Shown: piece by piece, positions 7,114 through 15,490 of the stretch
Numbering within the stretch: the first letter of the stretch is position 1
Layout of the letters: each line of letters opens with the position of its first letter
NCBI RefSeq assembly: GCF_000426685.1
Contig: NZ_AUFV01000019.1
Location: forward strand, 1 to 64,000
Source: Solimonas flava DSM 18980
Lineage (GTDB): Bacteria > Pseudomonadota > Gammaproteobacteria > Nevskiales > Nevskiaceae
Direction of reading: 5' to 3'
Length of the DNA: 64,000 nt
Notes under the pieces: generated by a model
Told to the model about the DNA's origin: nothing
The model's input: only the letters and a program-made list of their open reading frames with translations
The model's database searches: none
Translations under genes and position numbers: made by a program

Positions 7114-9915
7114 ATGCGTCGTCGATCCAAGCCTCGCGGCTCCGAGCGTCTGCTGCACGTCGCAACGTTCGGTTTGTTCTCGTCCTACGCTGCACTGGCG
7201 CCGGCCCTCGCGCTTGCCCAGGGCGCATCCGCGCCGCCGCCTGCTGCCGCGACGGTTGCGGACAGCGGCGAGATCTCGGAAGTGATCGTCAAAGGCGAGA
7301 AGCTCGCGCCGCTCGACATCTCCAGCGGTTCTTCCCTCGGCTTCGACAAATCTCTGCTGGAAACGCCGCGCACGGTGTCGTTCGTCGACTCGGAGCAGAT
7401 CAGCCTGCTCGGTATCTCCTCGGTCGACGATCTCACGCGTGCGGTGCCGGGCACCTTCACGACGACACGCTACGGCCTGCAGGGTGGCATCAATGTGCGC
7501 GGCGTGCCGGCCGACATGTATTTCCGCGGCATGAAGCGCATCAACATGCAGGGGCACGCGCGCACGAACCTGGCGGCGATGGATTCGCTCGAGGTCATCA
7601 AGGGCCCGCCGTCGCCGATCTACGGCATGGGCAAGATCGGCGGTTACACCAACATGACGCCGAAGTCGGGACGTGCCGTCAACGGCGGCTATCTCGACAA
7701 GCCGAGCGGCTTCATGCAGGCGATCGGCGGCGATTACGATCGCGCCGAGATGTCGGCCGGCGTCGGCGGCGGCTTCGATATCTTCGACCGCAAGGGCGGT
7801 TACTACGTCTACGGCCTGATGGAGAACTCCAACTCCTACGTCAAGCAGGTCGGCGTGAAGCAGAAGATCCTGCAGGGCTCGATGAGCGTCGACGATGCGC
7901 TGGGGCCTTTCCGTCTGGAGACCGGCGGCCAGTGGCAGAACTCGATCACCTCGGGCGCCTACATGAACCGCGCGACGCAGGCGCTCGTCGATCGCGGCCA
8001 GTACGTCGGCGGCATGCCGCTGGCGCAGCTCGATTTGAACCAGGACGGCGCGATCGGCTTCCGCGAAACGCATCTGGGATCGCCGATCACGTGGAAGGAT
8101 ACGGATGGCGACGGCGTCGCCGACACGCCGGCGGTGAGCAGCGGCAACCGTCCGCTATACCAGAACTACGAGTGGCCGACTTGCGACGGCGCGCCGTGCG
8201 CGGTCGGTCACTTCCCGACCGTCGCCGGTATTCCGCAGACGATGTACGACTATCTGTCGGCGAACAGCGCGGACGATCCGATCTCGCAGCTGATGCTCGC
8301 GCAAGGCGTCGGCGGTCCGCTGCCGGTCTCCGGCCAGCTGCCGGTCGGCATGGTGCTCGATCCGGGGACGTCCGGCTACAAGGATCTCGACTATCGCCGC
8401 AACGGCTCCTACGAGCGCGTGCAGGACGCCAAGCTCGGCATGCTGTATTTCGATCTCGTCTACGACCGCGATCCGGACTTCACGGTCAAGGCGCAGTTCT
8501 TCAAGGACTACCTGAACTCGTTCAAGAACTCGCAGCTGCCGTACGGCGAGAAGCAGGACATCCATCTCTGGGAAGAGAAGATCACCGCGACCTACCGCAT
8601 TCCGGACGACAAGCTGCCGAACTGGTTGCGCGTCAACAGCCTCGCGTCGATCAACTACCGCGAGACGCGCGGCGAGATCCGCAGCTCCGGCGGCGACTAC
8701 GACTGGCGCCAGGACGTGATGTACAAGGACGGCACCTACACGCCGAACACGCTGTTCTGGAACCAGCTCGACGACCAGAGCTCGGCGACCGGTGCGCCGG
8801 TGACGACCAACCGCGACAGCAAGTTCAGCGAAATGGGCGTCGGCTTCATGTTCGACATCGACCTGTTCCAGGATGACTCGAACCTGATCTTCAAGGGTAC
8901 GAACCTGCTGCTCGGCTGGCGCGTCGACGGCTCGCAGGCCAAGGGCAACGACTACAGCCGCTTCAACGAGAACGGCAGCTACGCGTACTACGACGACGAA
9001 GGCAATCTGCAGACCAAGGATGCCACCTTGGCGCCGGCGCATGCCCAGCGCTGGGACGACGGCACGTCCTGGAGCGCGAGCCTCTCGCAGCAGCTGCCCT
9101 GGGGTCTGCGTCCGTACATCACCTTCGCCAAATCGAGCGTGACGCTGGATGCGTCGAACAACATCATCCAGGTCAGCACGCTGAAGTCGCCGGGCGGCCA
9201 TATCGGCGAAGCGGAACTGCGCGAACAAGGCCTCAAGGCCGACTTCTTCGGCGGCAAGCTCGGCATCACCGTCGCTCACTACAAGCAGACGCGTACCGAC
9301 GTTTCCAGCGCCACCGATCCGACCCTGAGCGCCGAAGTTTCGAGCACCGAGACCAAGGGCTGGGAAGGCGAGGTCAAGTGGAACCCGACGCGCAAGGCCT
9401 TCATCTCGGCCTACGCGGTCTACCAGCAGCAGCGCTACCTGTTCAACTCGGCGACCACGTACCAGCTCGACGGCCGTTACCTGGGCTTCCAGGATGTCGT
9501 CGATCCGAGCACCGGCGCGGTGGTCTATCCGGCCGAGGCCTTCACCTACGGCGGCCGCACGCAGGTCACGGTGCCGACGGCGATCCTCAGCCAGTACATG
9601 AAGCCGAACGGCATCCCGGAGCACCAGTACGGCGTCAACGCCGGTTATACCTTCGACAGCGGCATCGGCTTCCTGCTCGGCGGCACGTACTGGTCGGAGG
9701 TGTACGCGGATCGCCTGGAGACGATCAAGCTGCCGTCCGCGACCGTGATGAACCTGGCGTTCACCTACGACCGTGCCGACTGGCACTTCAAGGTCAACGG
9801 CTACAACGTCACCGACGAGCGCTACTTCCGCGCGCGCAACAGCGCGACGACGCCGGGGCTGATCTCGGTGATGCCCGGCGCCCGCTGGGAAGCCACGGTC
9901 AAGCTCGACTTCTGA
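7114..9915 (+). CDS. TonB-dependent outer-membrane receptor without STN domain
   Basis: 933 residues. The Sec signal peptide ends near ALALAQG. The plug (ETPRTVSFVDSEQIS, EVIKGPPSPIYGMGKIGGYT) is followed by a beta-barrel ending TVKLDF. ATG 7114 has AGGGAG upstream. It is clearly paralogous to receptor 1: both share a GVPADMYFRGMKRINMQGHA-like stretch and the ERYFRARN motif near the end. It lacks the STN domain, so it is a pure importer. An EF-hand loop, DLNQDGAIGFRE, sits at 8032-8067 and a second acidic loop, DTDGDGVAD, at 8098-8124. It has its own ECF-type promoter and precedes the amidase operon. Confidence 0.92.
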   Translation: MRRRSKPRGSERLLHVATFGLFSSYAALAPALALAQGASAPPPAAATVADSGEISEVIVKGEKLAPLDISSGSSLGFDKSLLETPRTVSFVDSEQISLLGISSVDDLTRAVPGTFTTTRYGLQGGINVRGVPADMYFRGMKRINMQGHARTNLAAMDSLEVIKGPPSPIYGMGKIGGYTNMTPKSGRAVNGGYLDKPSGFMQAIGGDYDRAEMSAGVGGGFDIFDRKGGYYVYGLMENSNSYVKQVGVKQKILQGSMSVDDALGPFRLETGGQWQNSITSGAYMNRATQALVDRGQYVGGMPLAQLDLNQDGAIGFRETHLGSPITWKDTDGDGVADTPAVSSGNRPLYQNYEWPTCDGAPCAVGHFPTVAGIPQTMYDYLSANSADDPISQLMLAQGVGGPLPVSGQLPVGMVLDPGTSGYKDLDYRRNGSYERVQDAKLGMLYFDLVYDRDPDFTVKAQFFKDYLNSFKNSQLPYGEKQDIHLWEEKITATYRIPDDKLPNWLRVNSLASINYRETRGEIRSSGGDYDWRQDVMYKDGTYTPNTLFWNQLDDQSSATGAPVTTNRDSKFSEMGVGFMFDIDLFQDDSNLIFKGTNLLLGWRVDGSQAKGNDYSRFNENGSYAYYDDEGNLQTKDATLAPAHAQRWDDGTSWSASLSQQLPWGLRPYITFAKSSVTLDASNNIIQVSTLKSPGGHIGEAELREQGLKADFFGGKLGITVAHYKQTRTDVSSATDPTLSAEVSSTETKGWEGEVKWNPTRKAFISAYAVYQQQRYLFNSATTYQLDGRYLGFQDVVDPSTGAVVYPAEAFTYGGRTQVTVPTAILSQYMKPNGIPEHQYGVNAGYTFDSGIGFLLGGTYWSEVYADRLETIKLPSATVMNLAFTYDRADWHFKVNGYNVTDERYFRARNSATTPGLISVMPGARWEATVKLDF

Positions 9916-9926
9916 GTTCGTCACAT

Positions 9927-9986
9927 GACCGCGTTCCGCGCCCACACGATGCCGGCAGATGCCGTGTGGGCGCGGTCGTCCGTTTC
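9927..9986 (+). terminator. bulged terminator-like hairpin between receptor 2 and amidase 1
   Basis: CCCACACG (9941-9948) pairs with CGTGTGGG (9963-9970), and GACCGCG (9927-9933) with CGCGGTC (9971-9977), leaving a 7-nt bulge. The tail GTCCGTTTC is only moderately T-rich. Since no promoter is seen before amidase 1, partial read-through would set amidase levels below receptor levels. Confidence 0.5.
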
Positions 9987-10049
9987 AGGTGCGTGCGCGG
10001 CCGGCTGAAGCAGCGCCGCGACGCCCGGGATCCTGCAGGGGGAATCGCA

Positions 10050-12074
10050 ATGAGAGCTTTCACCGCCGGCCTGCGCGCCGCGGCTGCCGCCGGCATCCTG
10101 GCCTTCGGCGTGTCCGAAGCCGTCGCTGCGCCCGCCACGTCGGGCTTCCATCTGCAGGAGGCGACGATCGCCGACGTGCAGGCCCAGATCCTCGCCGGGC
10201 GCCTGAGTTCGACGCAGCTGGTGCGGCTTTATCTGCAGCGCATCAAGGCCTACAACGGCAGTTGCGTGAAGGAGCCGCAGGGCCTCCTCGGGCCGATCGA
10301 GACGATCCCGAACGCGGGCCAGATCAACGCGCTGTCGACGCTGAACCTGCGGCCGGCGGCGCGCAAGCAATGGGGCTTCGACGCGCGCAAGGCGCGCAGC
10401 CTCACCGACCCCGGGGACAGCGATCCGCAGATGCCGGATGCGCTGGAGGTCGCGGCGCAGCAGGACGCGAGTTTCCGCAAGACCGGCAAACTGGTCGGTC
10501 CGCTGCACGGCGTCGTCATGGCGATCAAGGATCAGTACGACACCTTCGACATGCGCACGACCTCGGGCGCCGACGCGTTCTACGCCAACGACCGTCCGCC
10601 GGATGACGCGAGCTTCGTACAGCGCCTGCGCGACGCGGGGGCGATCATCATCGCCAAGGCCAATCTCGGCGAGTACGCCTCGGCCGTCACGCGCAGCTCG
10701 TTCGGCGGCACGTTCTGCAATCCGTACGACACCGAGCGCAGTCCGCGCGGCTCGAGCGCCGGTTCCGGCTCCGCGGTCGGCGCCAATCTGGTGATGTGCG
10801 CGATCGCCGAGGAATCCGGCTCGTCGATCCGCGGTCCGGCCAGCGCCGCCAGCACCGTCGGTATCGCCGCGACCGAGGAACTGGTCAGCCGCGACGGCAT
10901 GGTCCAGATCGGCATCAACACCCGCGTCGGACCGATCTGCCGTACGGTCGAGGATGCCGCGAAGATTCTCGACGTGATCGCCGGCTACGATCCGAAGGAC
11001 GAGCTGACGGCGTTCGCGATGGGTCGCATGCCGGCGCAGCCGTACGCCAGCTACGCGACCGCGAAGCGCCTCGACGGCGTCCGCATCGGCGTCGTGCGCG
11101 AATACATGCACAAGCCGCTGTTCACCAAGGCCGACGAGCAGACCATCGATCTCGTCAGCCGCGGCGTCGAGGATCTGCGCAAGCTCGGCGCGACGATCGT
11201 CGATCCGGGCGAGGGCGATCTGTTCACCGCCTGCATCCATCGCTACGGCCCGCAGGACGCCAACAAGGTCTTCACCGAGAAATTCCCGGCGCTGTTTCCG
11301 GTCGCCGCGGACGGCAAGCCGGACGGCGACCACCTGACGCGCCTGCTCGATCTCAAGTTCGCGCCGGAGCGGGTGCCGGAGGCGTTCACGCTGCGCGACT
11401 TCGGCCAGGGCGATGCGCCGGGGCAGGCGCGCTACATGCTGAACCTCTACCTGCGCGAGCGCGGCGACGCCGCGATCCGCAGCAACGCCGACCTGATCAG
11501 CAAGGCGCGCTTCTTCGACGATCCGCATTTCCGCAGCCCGAAGCTCAGCCGCGAGAGCACCGAGAAGGCGCAGGAGTACGACATGTCCAAGCGCCTGCTG
11601 ACGCGCTTCGCCGTGCAGCAGGTGATCCTGCAATGCATGGCCGAGCAGAAGCTCGATGCGCTGGTCTATCCGACCGCCGGCGTGCCGCCGGCCAAGCTCG
11701 GCGCGCCGGCCGGCCCTGCGGTCAACGGCCGTCGCGGTCTGGACGGCGTCTGGAGCTTCCTCGGTGCGCAGGGTTTTCCGGTCATCACGGTGCCGGCCGG
11801 CTTCACCACCGAGGTTTACGACCTGATCCGCGATCCGTCGGCGCCGAAGGTCGAGTACCCGCCGTCGAGCGGCGGCGGTGGCGGTGCGCCGCTGCCGGGC
11901 GATGACCACATCCGCCTGGCCGGTCCGGTCGCCGCGCAGCTGCCGGTCGGCATGGACATCGTCGGCCGTCCGTTCGACGAGCCGCTGCTGCTGCGGATCG
12001 CGTCGGCCTATACCGCCGCCACGCAGCATCGTCGTCCGCCGTCCGCCTTCGGTCCGCTCAAGAACGAACCCTGA
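10050..12074 (+). CDS. exported amidase-signature hydrolase 1 (long class)
   Basis: 674 residues, longer than the usual 450-550 of amidase-signature (AS) enzymes, which hydrolyse amide bonds with a Lys-cisSer-Ser triad. K160 (MAIKDQYD), S235 (RGSSAGSG) and nucleophile S259 (GSSIRGP) are present with the spacing known from fatty-acid amide hydrolase (75 and 24 residues). A Sec signal ends near AVAA. The start is ATG 10050, with CAGGGGGAA upstream. It is the first of eight forward AS genes. Its closest relative in the window by layout is amidase 4: both share the YNG..C..PQG opening, EESG before the nucleophile and a C-terminal PP/AP..FGPL end. The substrate is unknown. Confidence 0.9.
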   Translation: MRAFTAGLRAAAAAGILAFGVSEAVAAPATSGFHLQEATIADVQAQILAGRLSSTQLVRLYLQRIKAYNGSCVKEPQGLLGPIETIPNAGQINALSTLNLRPAARKQWGFDARKARSLTDPGDSDPQMPDALEVAAQQDASFRKTGKLVGPLHGVVMAIKDQYDTFDMRTTSGADAFYANDRPPDDASFVQRLRDAGAIIIAKANLGEYASAVTRSSFGGTFCNPYDTERSPRGSSAGSGSAVGANLVMCAIAEESGSSIRGPASAASTVGIAATEELVSRDGMVQIGINTRVGPICRTVEDAAKILDVIAGYDPKDELTAFAMGRMPAQPYASYATAKRLDGVRIGVVREYMHKPLFTKADEQTIDLVSRGVEDLRKLGATIVDPGEGDLFTACIHRYGPQDANKVFTEKFPALFPVAADGKPDGDHLTRLLDLKFAPERVPEAFTLRDFGQGDAPGQARYMLNLYLRERGDAAIRSNADLISKARFFDDPHFRSPKLSRESTEKAQEYDMSKRLLTRFAVQQVILQCMAEQKLDALVYPTAGVPPAKLGAPAGPAVNGRRGLDGVWSFLGAQGFPVITVPAGFTTEVYDLIRDPSAPKVEYPPSSGGGGGAPLPGDDHIRLAGPVAAQLPVGMDIVGRPFDEPLLLRIASAYTAATQHRRPPSAFGPLKNEP

Positions 12075-12122
12075 GCCGTCCTTTCTTCCTCCGCCGTTTT
12101 TCTCTGACAAGCGAGTGCCTAC

Positions 12123-13772
12123 ATGAAACCGTTGCGCCTGCACGTTCCGCTGCTCGCGATTGCCCTGGCCTGCGCCGCTGGCGCCGCGCCGGCGGCGACG
12201 CTCGACCTCGATACGGCGACGATCGCCGACGTGCAGGCCGCCTACAAGGCCGGCCTCAGCGCCGAAGCGCTCACCCAGGCCTATCTGGCGCGCATCGCTG
12301 CGTATGACAAGAAAGGGCCGGCGATCAACGCCGTCATCACGCTCAACCCGAAGGCGCTAGCCGAGGCCAAGGCGCTCGACGCCGAACGCCGCGCCGGCAA
12401 GTTGCGCGGCCCGCTGCACGGCGTGCCGATCGTGCTCAAGGACAATTTCGATACGTACGACCTGCCGACGACGGCCGGCTCGCAGCTGCTGCACGGCTCG
12501 CTGCCGCCCGATGACGCCTTCGTCGTCAAGAAGCTGCGCGCCGCCGGCGCGGTGATCGTCGCCAAGGTCAATCTCTCCGAATTCGCCGGCAGCGGCGGCA
12601 GCGTCAGCGGCGCCAAGGACCCGGCGGTCATCAAGGCCGGTCGCGTGCCGAACGGCTTCAGCTCGGAAGGCGGGCAGACGCACAACCCGCACGACCTCAC
12701 GCGCGGACCGTCCGGTTCGAGCGGCGGCACCGGTGCAGCGATCGCGGCGGCGTTCGCGCAGTTCGGGCTCGGCACCGACACCGGCGGCTCGGTGCGCGGC
12801 CCGTCCTCGGCCAACGGCATCGCCGGCCTCAAGCCGACGCGCGGCCTGATGAGCCGCGACGGCATCGTGCCGCTGGCGCTGTCGTACGACACCGGCGGAC
12901 CGATGGCGCGCAGCGTCTACGACGTCGCCGTCGCGCTCGGCGCGATGACCGGCGTCGATGCCGCCGACGCGGCGACCGCGCCGAGCGCCGCGCATTTCAA
13001 GACCGACTACACGCCGTACCTGAAGAAGGGTTCGCTCAAGGGGGCGCGCATCGGCATCGCGCGCGACTTCATGGGCCGCGACGCCGGTACCGACGCGGTG
13101 ATGGAAAAGGCGATCGCCACGCTCAAGTCGCTCGGTGCGGTCGTCGTCGACCCGATCCAGTATCCCGAGTACATGCTGGTGTCGAAGCAGCCGAACTACA
13201 ACCTGCTGGTCGCCTCCGAGTTCAAGGCGCAGCTCACCGAATACCTGCACACGCTCAAGCCCGGTTTTCCGCGCTCGTTCGACGAGATCGTCGCCAAGGC
13301 CAATGATCCGGCGACCCGATACCGCAGCCCGGAGAAGGCCTACGCGCTGAAATACACCGCCGCGCAGGCGCTCGACCTGAGCGACCCGCAGTACCTCGCG
13401 CTGAAGAACGAGGAGATGGTGGCGATCAAGGCCGGCATCGACGCGCTGTTCAGCAAGCACAAGCTCGACGCGATCGTCTATCCGACCTCGCCGACGCCGG
13501 CGACGCCGATCGTGCCGGACCCGGACAAGCCGGCCGACCCGCGCGCCGCCAGCGGCTCGGCGACCAGCTTCGCCAACCAGACCGGCTATCCGGATCTGAT
13601 CGTGCCGGCCGGCATGAGCGCCGGGGGCCTGCCGGTGACGATCTCGTTCTTCGGTCCGGCCTGGAGCGAGCCGAAGCTGCTCGGCTACGGCTACGACTTC
13701 GAGCAGGCCACGCACGCGATCCGTCTGCCGAAGAACACGCCGGCGCTGGCCGGCGACCGCATCCACTACTGA
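12123..13772 (+). CDS. exported amidase-signature hydrolase 2
   Basis: 549 residues, in the medium class. The Sec signal MKPLRLHVPLLAIALACAAG ends near PAA. The triad is K106 (IVLKDNFD), S199 (SGSSGGTG) and S223 (GTDTGGSVRG). Its core is the canonical AS type, with LDLDTATIADVQ at the mature N-terminus. It lies 48 bases after amidase 1 in the same operon and 10 bases before amidase 3. The C-terminal YDFEQATHAI..PKNTPAL is shared with amidases 5, 7 and 8, so these look like tandem duplicates that have diverged. Confidence 0.9.
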   Translation: MKPLRLHVPLLAIALACAAGAAPAATLDLDTATIADVQAAYKAGLSAEALTQAYLARIAAYDKKGPAINAVITLNPKALAEAKALDAERRAGKLRGPLHGVPIVLKDNFDTYDLPTTAGSQLLHGSLPPDDAFVVKKLRAAGAVIVAKVNLSEFAGSGGSVSGAKDPAVIKAGRVPNGFSSEGGQTHNPHDLTRGPSGSSGGTGAAIAAAFAQFGLGTDTGGSVRGPSSANGIAGLKPTRGLMSRDGIVPLALSYDTGGPMARSVYDVAVALGAMTGVDAADAATAPSAAHFKTDYTPYLKKGSLKGARIGIARDFMGRDAGTDAVMEKAIATLKSLGAVVVDPIQYPEYMLVSKQPNYNLLVASEFKAQLTEYLHTLKPGFPRSFDEIVAKANDPATRYRSPEKAYALKYTAAQALDLSDPQYLALKNEEMVAIKAGIDALFSKHKLDAIVYPTSPTPATPIVPDPDKPADPRAASGSATSFANQTGYPDLIVPAGMSAGGLPVTISFFGPAWSEPKLLGYGYDFEQATHAIRLPKNTPALAGDRIHY

Positions 13773-13782
13773 GGCGCCGCGC

Positions 13783-15408
13783 ATGAACGCTCACCGCAAA
13801 CCGAAACCGGCGCGCAAGTCCTTCATCGGCGCGCTGGCGCTGACGGCGCTGGCGCTCGGCGCCGCGCGCAACGCGCAGGCCGCGACCTTCCAGCTCGAAA
13901 CCGCCGGCGTGCAGGAGATCCAGGCCGCCGTCGATGCCGGCGCACTGAGCTACGAAAAACTGGTGCAGCTGTATCTGGCGCGCATCGCCGCATACGACAA
14001 GAAGGGGCCGGGCCTCAACGCCGTCATCACCCTCAACGCGAAGGCGCTGGAAACGGCGCGCGCACTCGACGCCGAGCGCAAGACCAAGGGCCTGCGCTCG
14101 CCGCTGATGGGCATTCCGGTGCTGGCCAAGGACAACTACGACACCGCCGACATGCCGACCAGCGGCGGCGACTTCCTGCTCGCCGAGTCGCTGCCGTACG
14201 CCGACGCACCGACCATCAAGCAGCTGCGCGACGCCGGCGCGATCATCCTCGCCAAGGTCAACATGGACGAGTTCGCGCACGGCGGCGTCGGCTTCTCGTC
14301 GCGCCTCGGCCAGACGCGCAATCCGCACGATCCGCGCCGCATCCCGAACGGCTCCAGCGGCGGCACCGGCGCCGGCCTGGCCGCGTGGTTCGCGCCGCTC
14401 GGTCTGGGCTCGGATACCGGCGGCTCGATTCGCGGCCCCTCGTTCGCCAACGGTGTGGTCGGTATCAAGCCGACCAACGGCCTGGTCTCGCGTACCGGCA
14501 TCATGCCCTGCGTGCTGAGCTTCGACACCGGCGGGCCGATGGCGCGCACGGTCTACGACGCGGCGCTGGCGCTCGGCTTCCTGACCGGCGTCGATCCCAA
14601 GGACCCGCTGACCAGCACCAGCGCCGGGCTCTACTTCCGCGACTACACGCCGTTCCTGAAGAAGGACGCGCTCAAGGGCGCGCGCCTCGGCGTGATCCGC
14701 GACCTGTCGGGCACCGATGCGGAAGTCGACCGCGTGTTCAACGCCAGCCTCGAAGAGCTGAAGAAGCTCGGCGCGGTGATCGTCGACGATCTGCACTACC
14801 CGGAAATGGCGCTCGCGCGCACCGCGGTGTCGACGCCGATCCGCGACGAGGTCAAGGACAACTACGTCGCCTATCTCGGCACGCTGCGGCCGGGCTTTCC
14901 GAAAACCGTCACCGAGCTGGCCGATCTCGGTCTCAAGCTGACCAAGGCCCAGGGCGAGTTTCACCCGCACCCGAGCGTGTTCAAGCGCTTCAAGGCGCTC
15001 GGCGAGACGCCGCCGACCACCAGCCTGGCCTACACCTCGGCCAAGCAGTACGGCATGAAGGCGGTGCAGGGCGCCGTGCTCGGCCTGATCGAGCAGCACC
15101 AGCTCGACGCGCTCGTCTATCCGACGCGGCCGAAGCGGCCGGAGCTGATCGATCCGAAAACGCCGGAGATCGTCGATCGCCCGAAGGCGCCGTCGCTGAC
15201 CAACATCGCCAACGTCACGCAGTTCCCGGACGTGATCGTGCCGGCCGGCGTCACCAGCGACCGCCTGCCGGTGACGATCTCGTTCTTCGGGCCGGCCTAC
15301 AGCGAGCCGCGCCTGCTCGGCTACGCGTACAGCTACGAACAGGCGACGCGGCACCGCGTGTCGCCGGCGACCACGCCGGCGCTGCCGGGCGAGGTCTTCG
15401 AATACTGA
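13783..15408 (+). CDS. exported amidase-signature hydrolase 3
   Basis: 541 residues. A long basic N-region (MNAHRKPKPARKSF) precedes the Sec signal ending NAQAA. The triad is K116 (VLAKDNYD), S191 (NGSSGGTG) and S215 (GSDTGGSIRG). Compared with amidase 2 it lacks the roughly 15-residue Gly-rich insert before the cis-Ser and has MGIPV where most copies have HGIPV. It starts 10 bases after amidase 2, so translation is probably coupled. Amidase 4 follows after an internal ECF-type promoter. Confidence 0.9.
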   Translation: MNAHRKPKPARKSFIGALALTALALGAARNAQAATFQLETAGVQEIQAAVDAGALSYEKLVQLYLARIAAYDKKGPGLNAVITLNAKALETARALDAERKTKGLRSPLMGIPVLAKDNYDTADMPTSGGDFLLAESLPYADAPTIKQLRDAGAIILAKVNMDEFAHGGVGFSSRLGQTRNPHDPRRIPNGSSGGTGAGLAAWFAPLGLGSDTGGSIRGPSFANGVVGIKPTNGLVSRTGIMPCVLSFDTGGPMARTVYDAALALGFLTGVDPKDPLTSTSAGLYFRDYTPFLKKDALKGARLGVIRDLSGTDAEVDRVFNASLEELKKLGAVIVDDLHYPEMALARTAVSTPIRDEVKDNYVAYLGTLRPGFPKTVTELADLGLKLTKAQGEFHPHPSVFKRFKALGETPPTTSLAYTSAKQYGMKAVQGAVLGLIEQHQLDALVYPTRPKRPELIDPKTPEIVDRPKAPSLTNIANVTQFPDVIVPAGVTSDRLPVTISFFGPAYSEPRLLGYAYSYEQATRHRVSPATTPALPGEVFEY

Positions 15409-15423
15409 GGCCGCGCCGCGCGG

Positions 15424-15451
15424 CGTAGGGGAGCGGCCGGCGGCGGCCGTC
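15424..15451 (+). promoter_or_regulatory. ECF-type promoter 3, upstream of amidase 4
   Basis: GCGTAGGGG with its core at 15424-15431, 16 bases, then CGTC at 15448-15451. Transcription would start near 15458, about 30 nt before ATG 15491. It allows amidases 4-8 to be expressed independently of receptor 2. Confidence 0.6.
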
Positions 15452-15490
15452 TTCGCAGTGAATGCCGGCGGGCCGGCACAGGGAGTCGCA

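Noticed and set aside
2866-10049. A lasso-peptide uptake and hydrolysis cluster, because FecI-FecR-receptor sets accompany such peptides
   Set aside because: I see no precursor peptide, B/C maturation proteins or S9-type isopeptidase; the hydrolases are all of other families.
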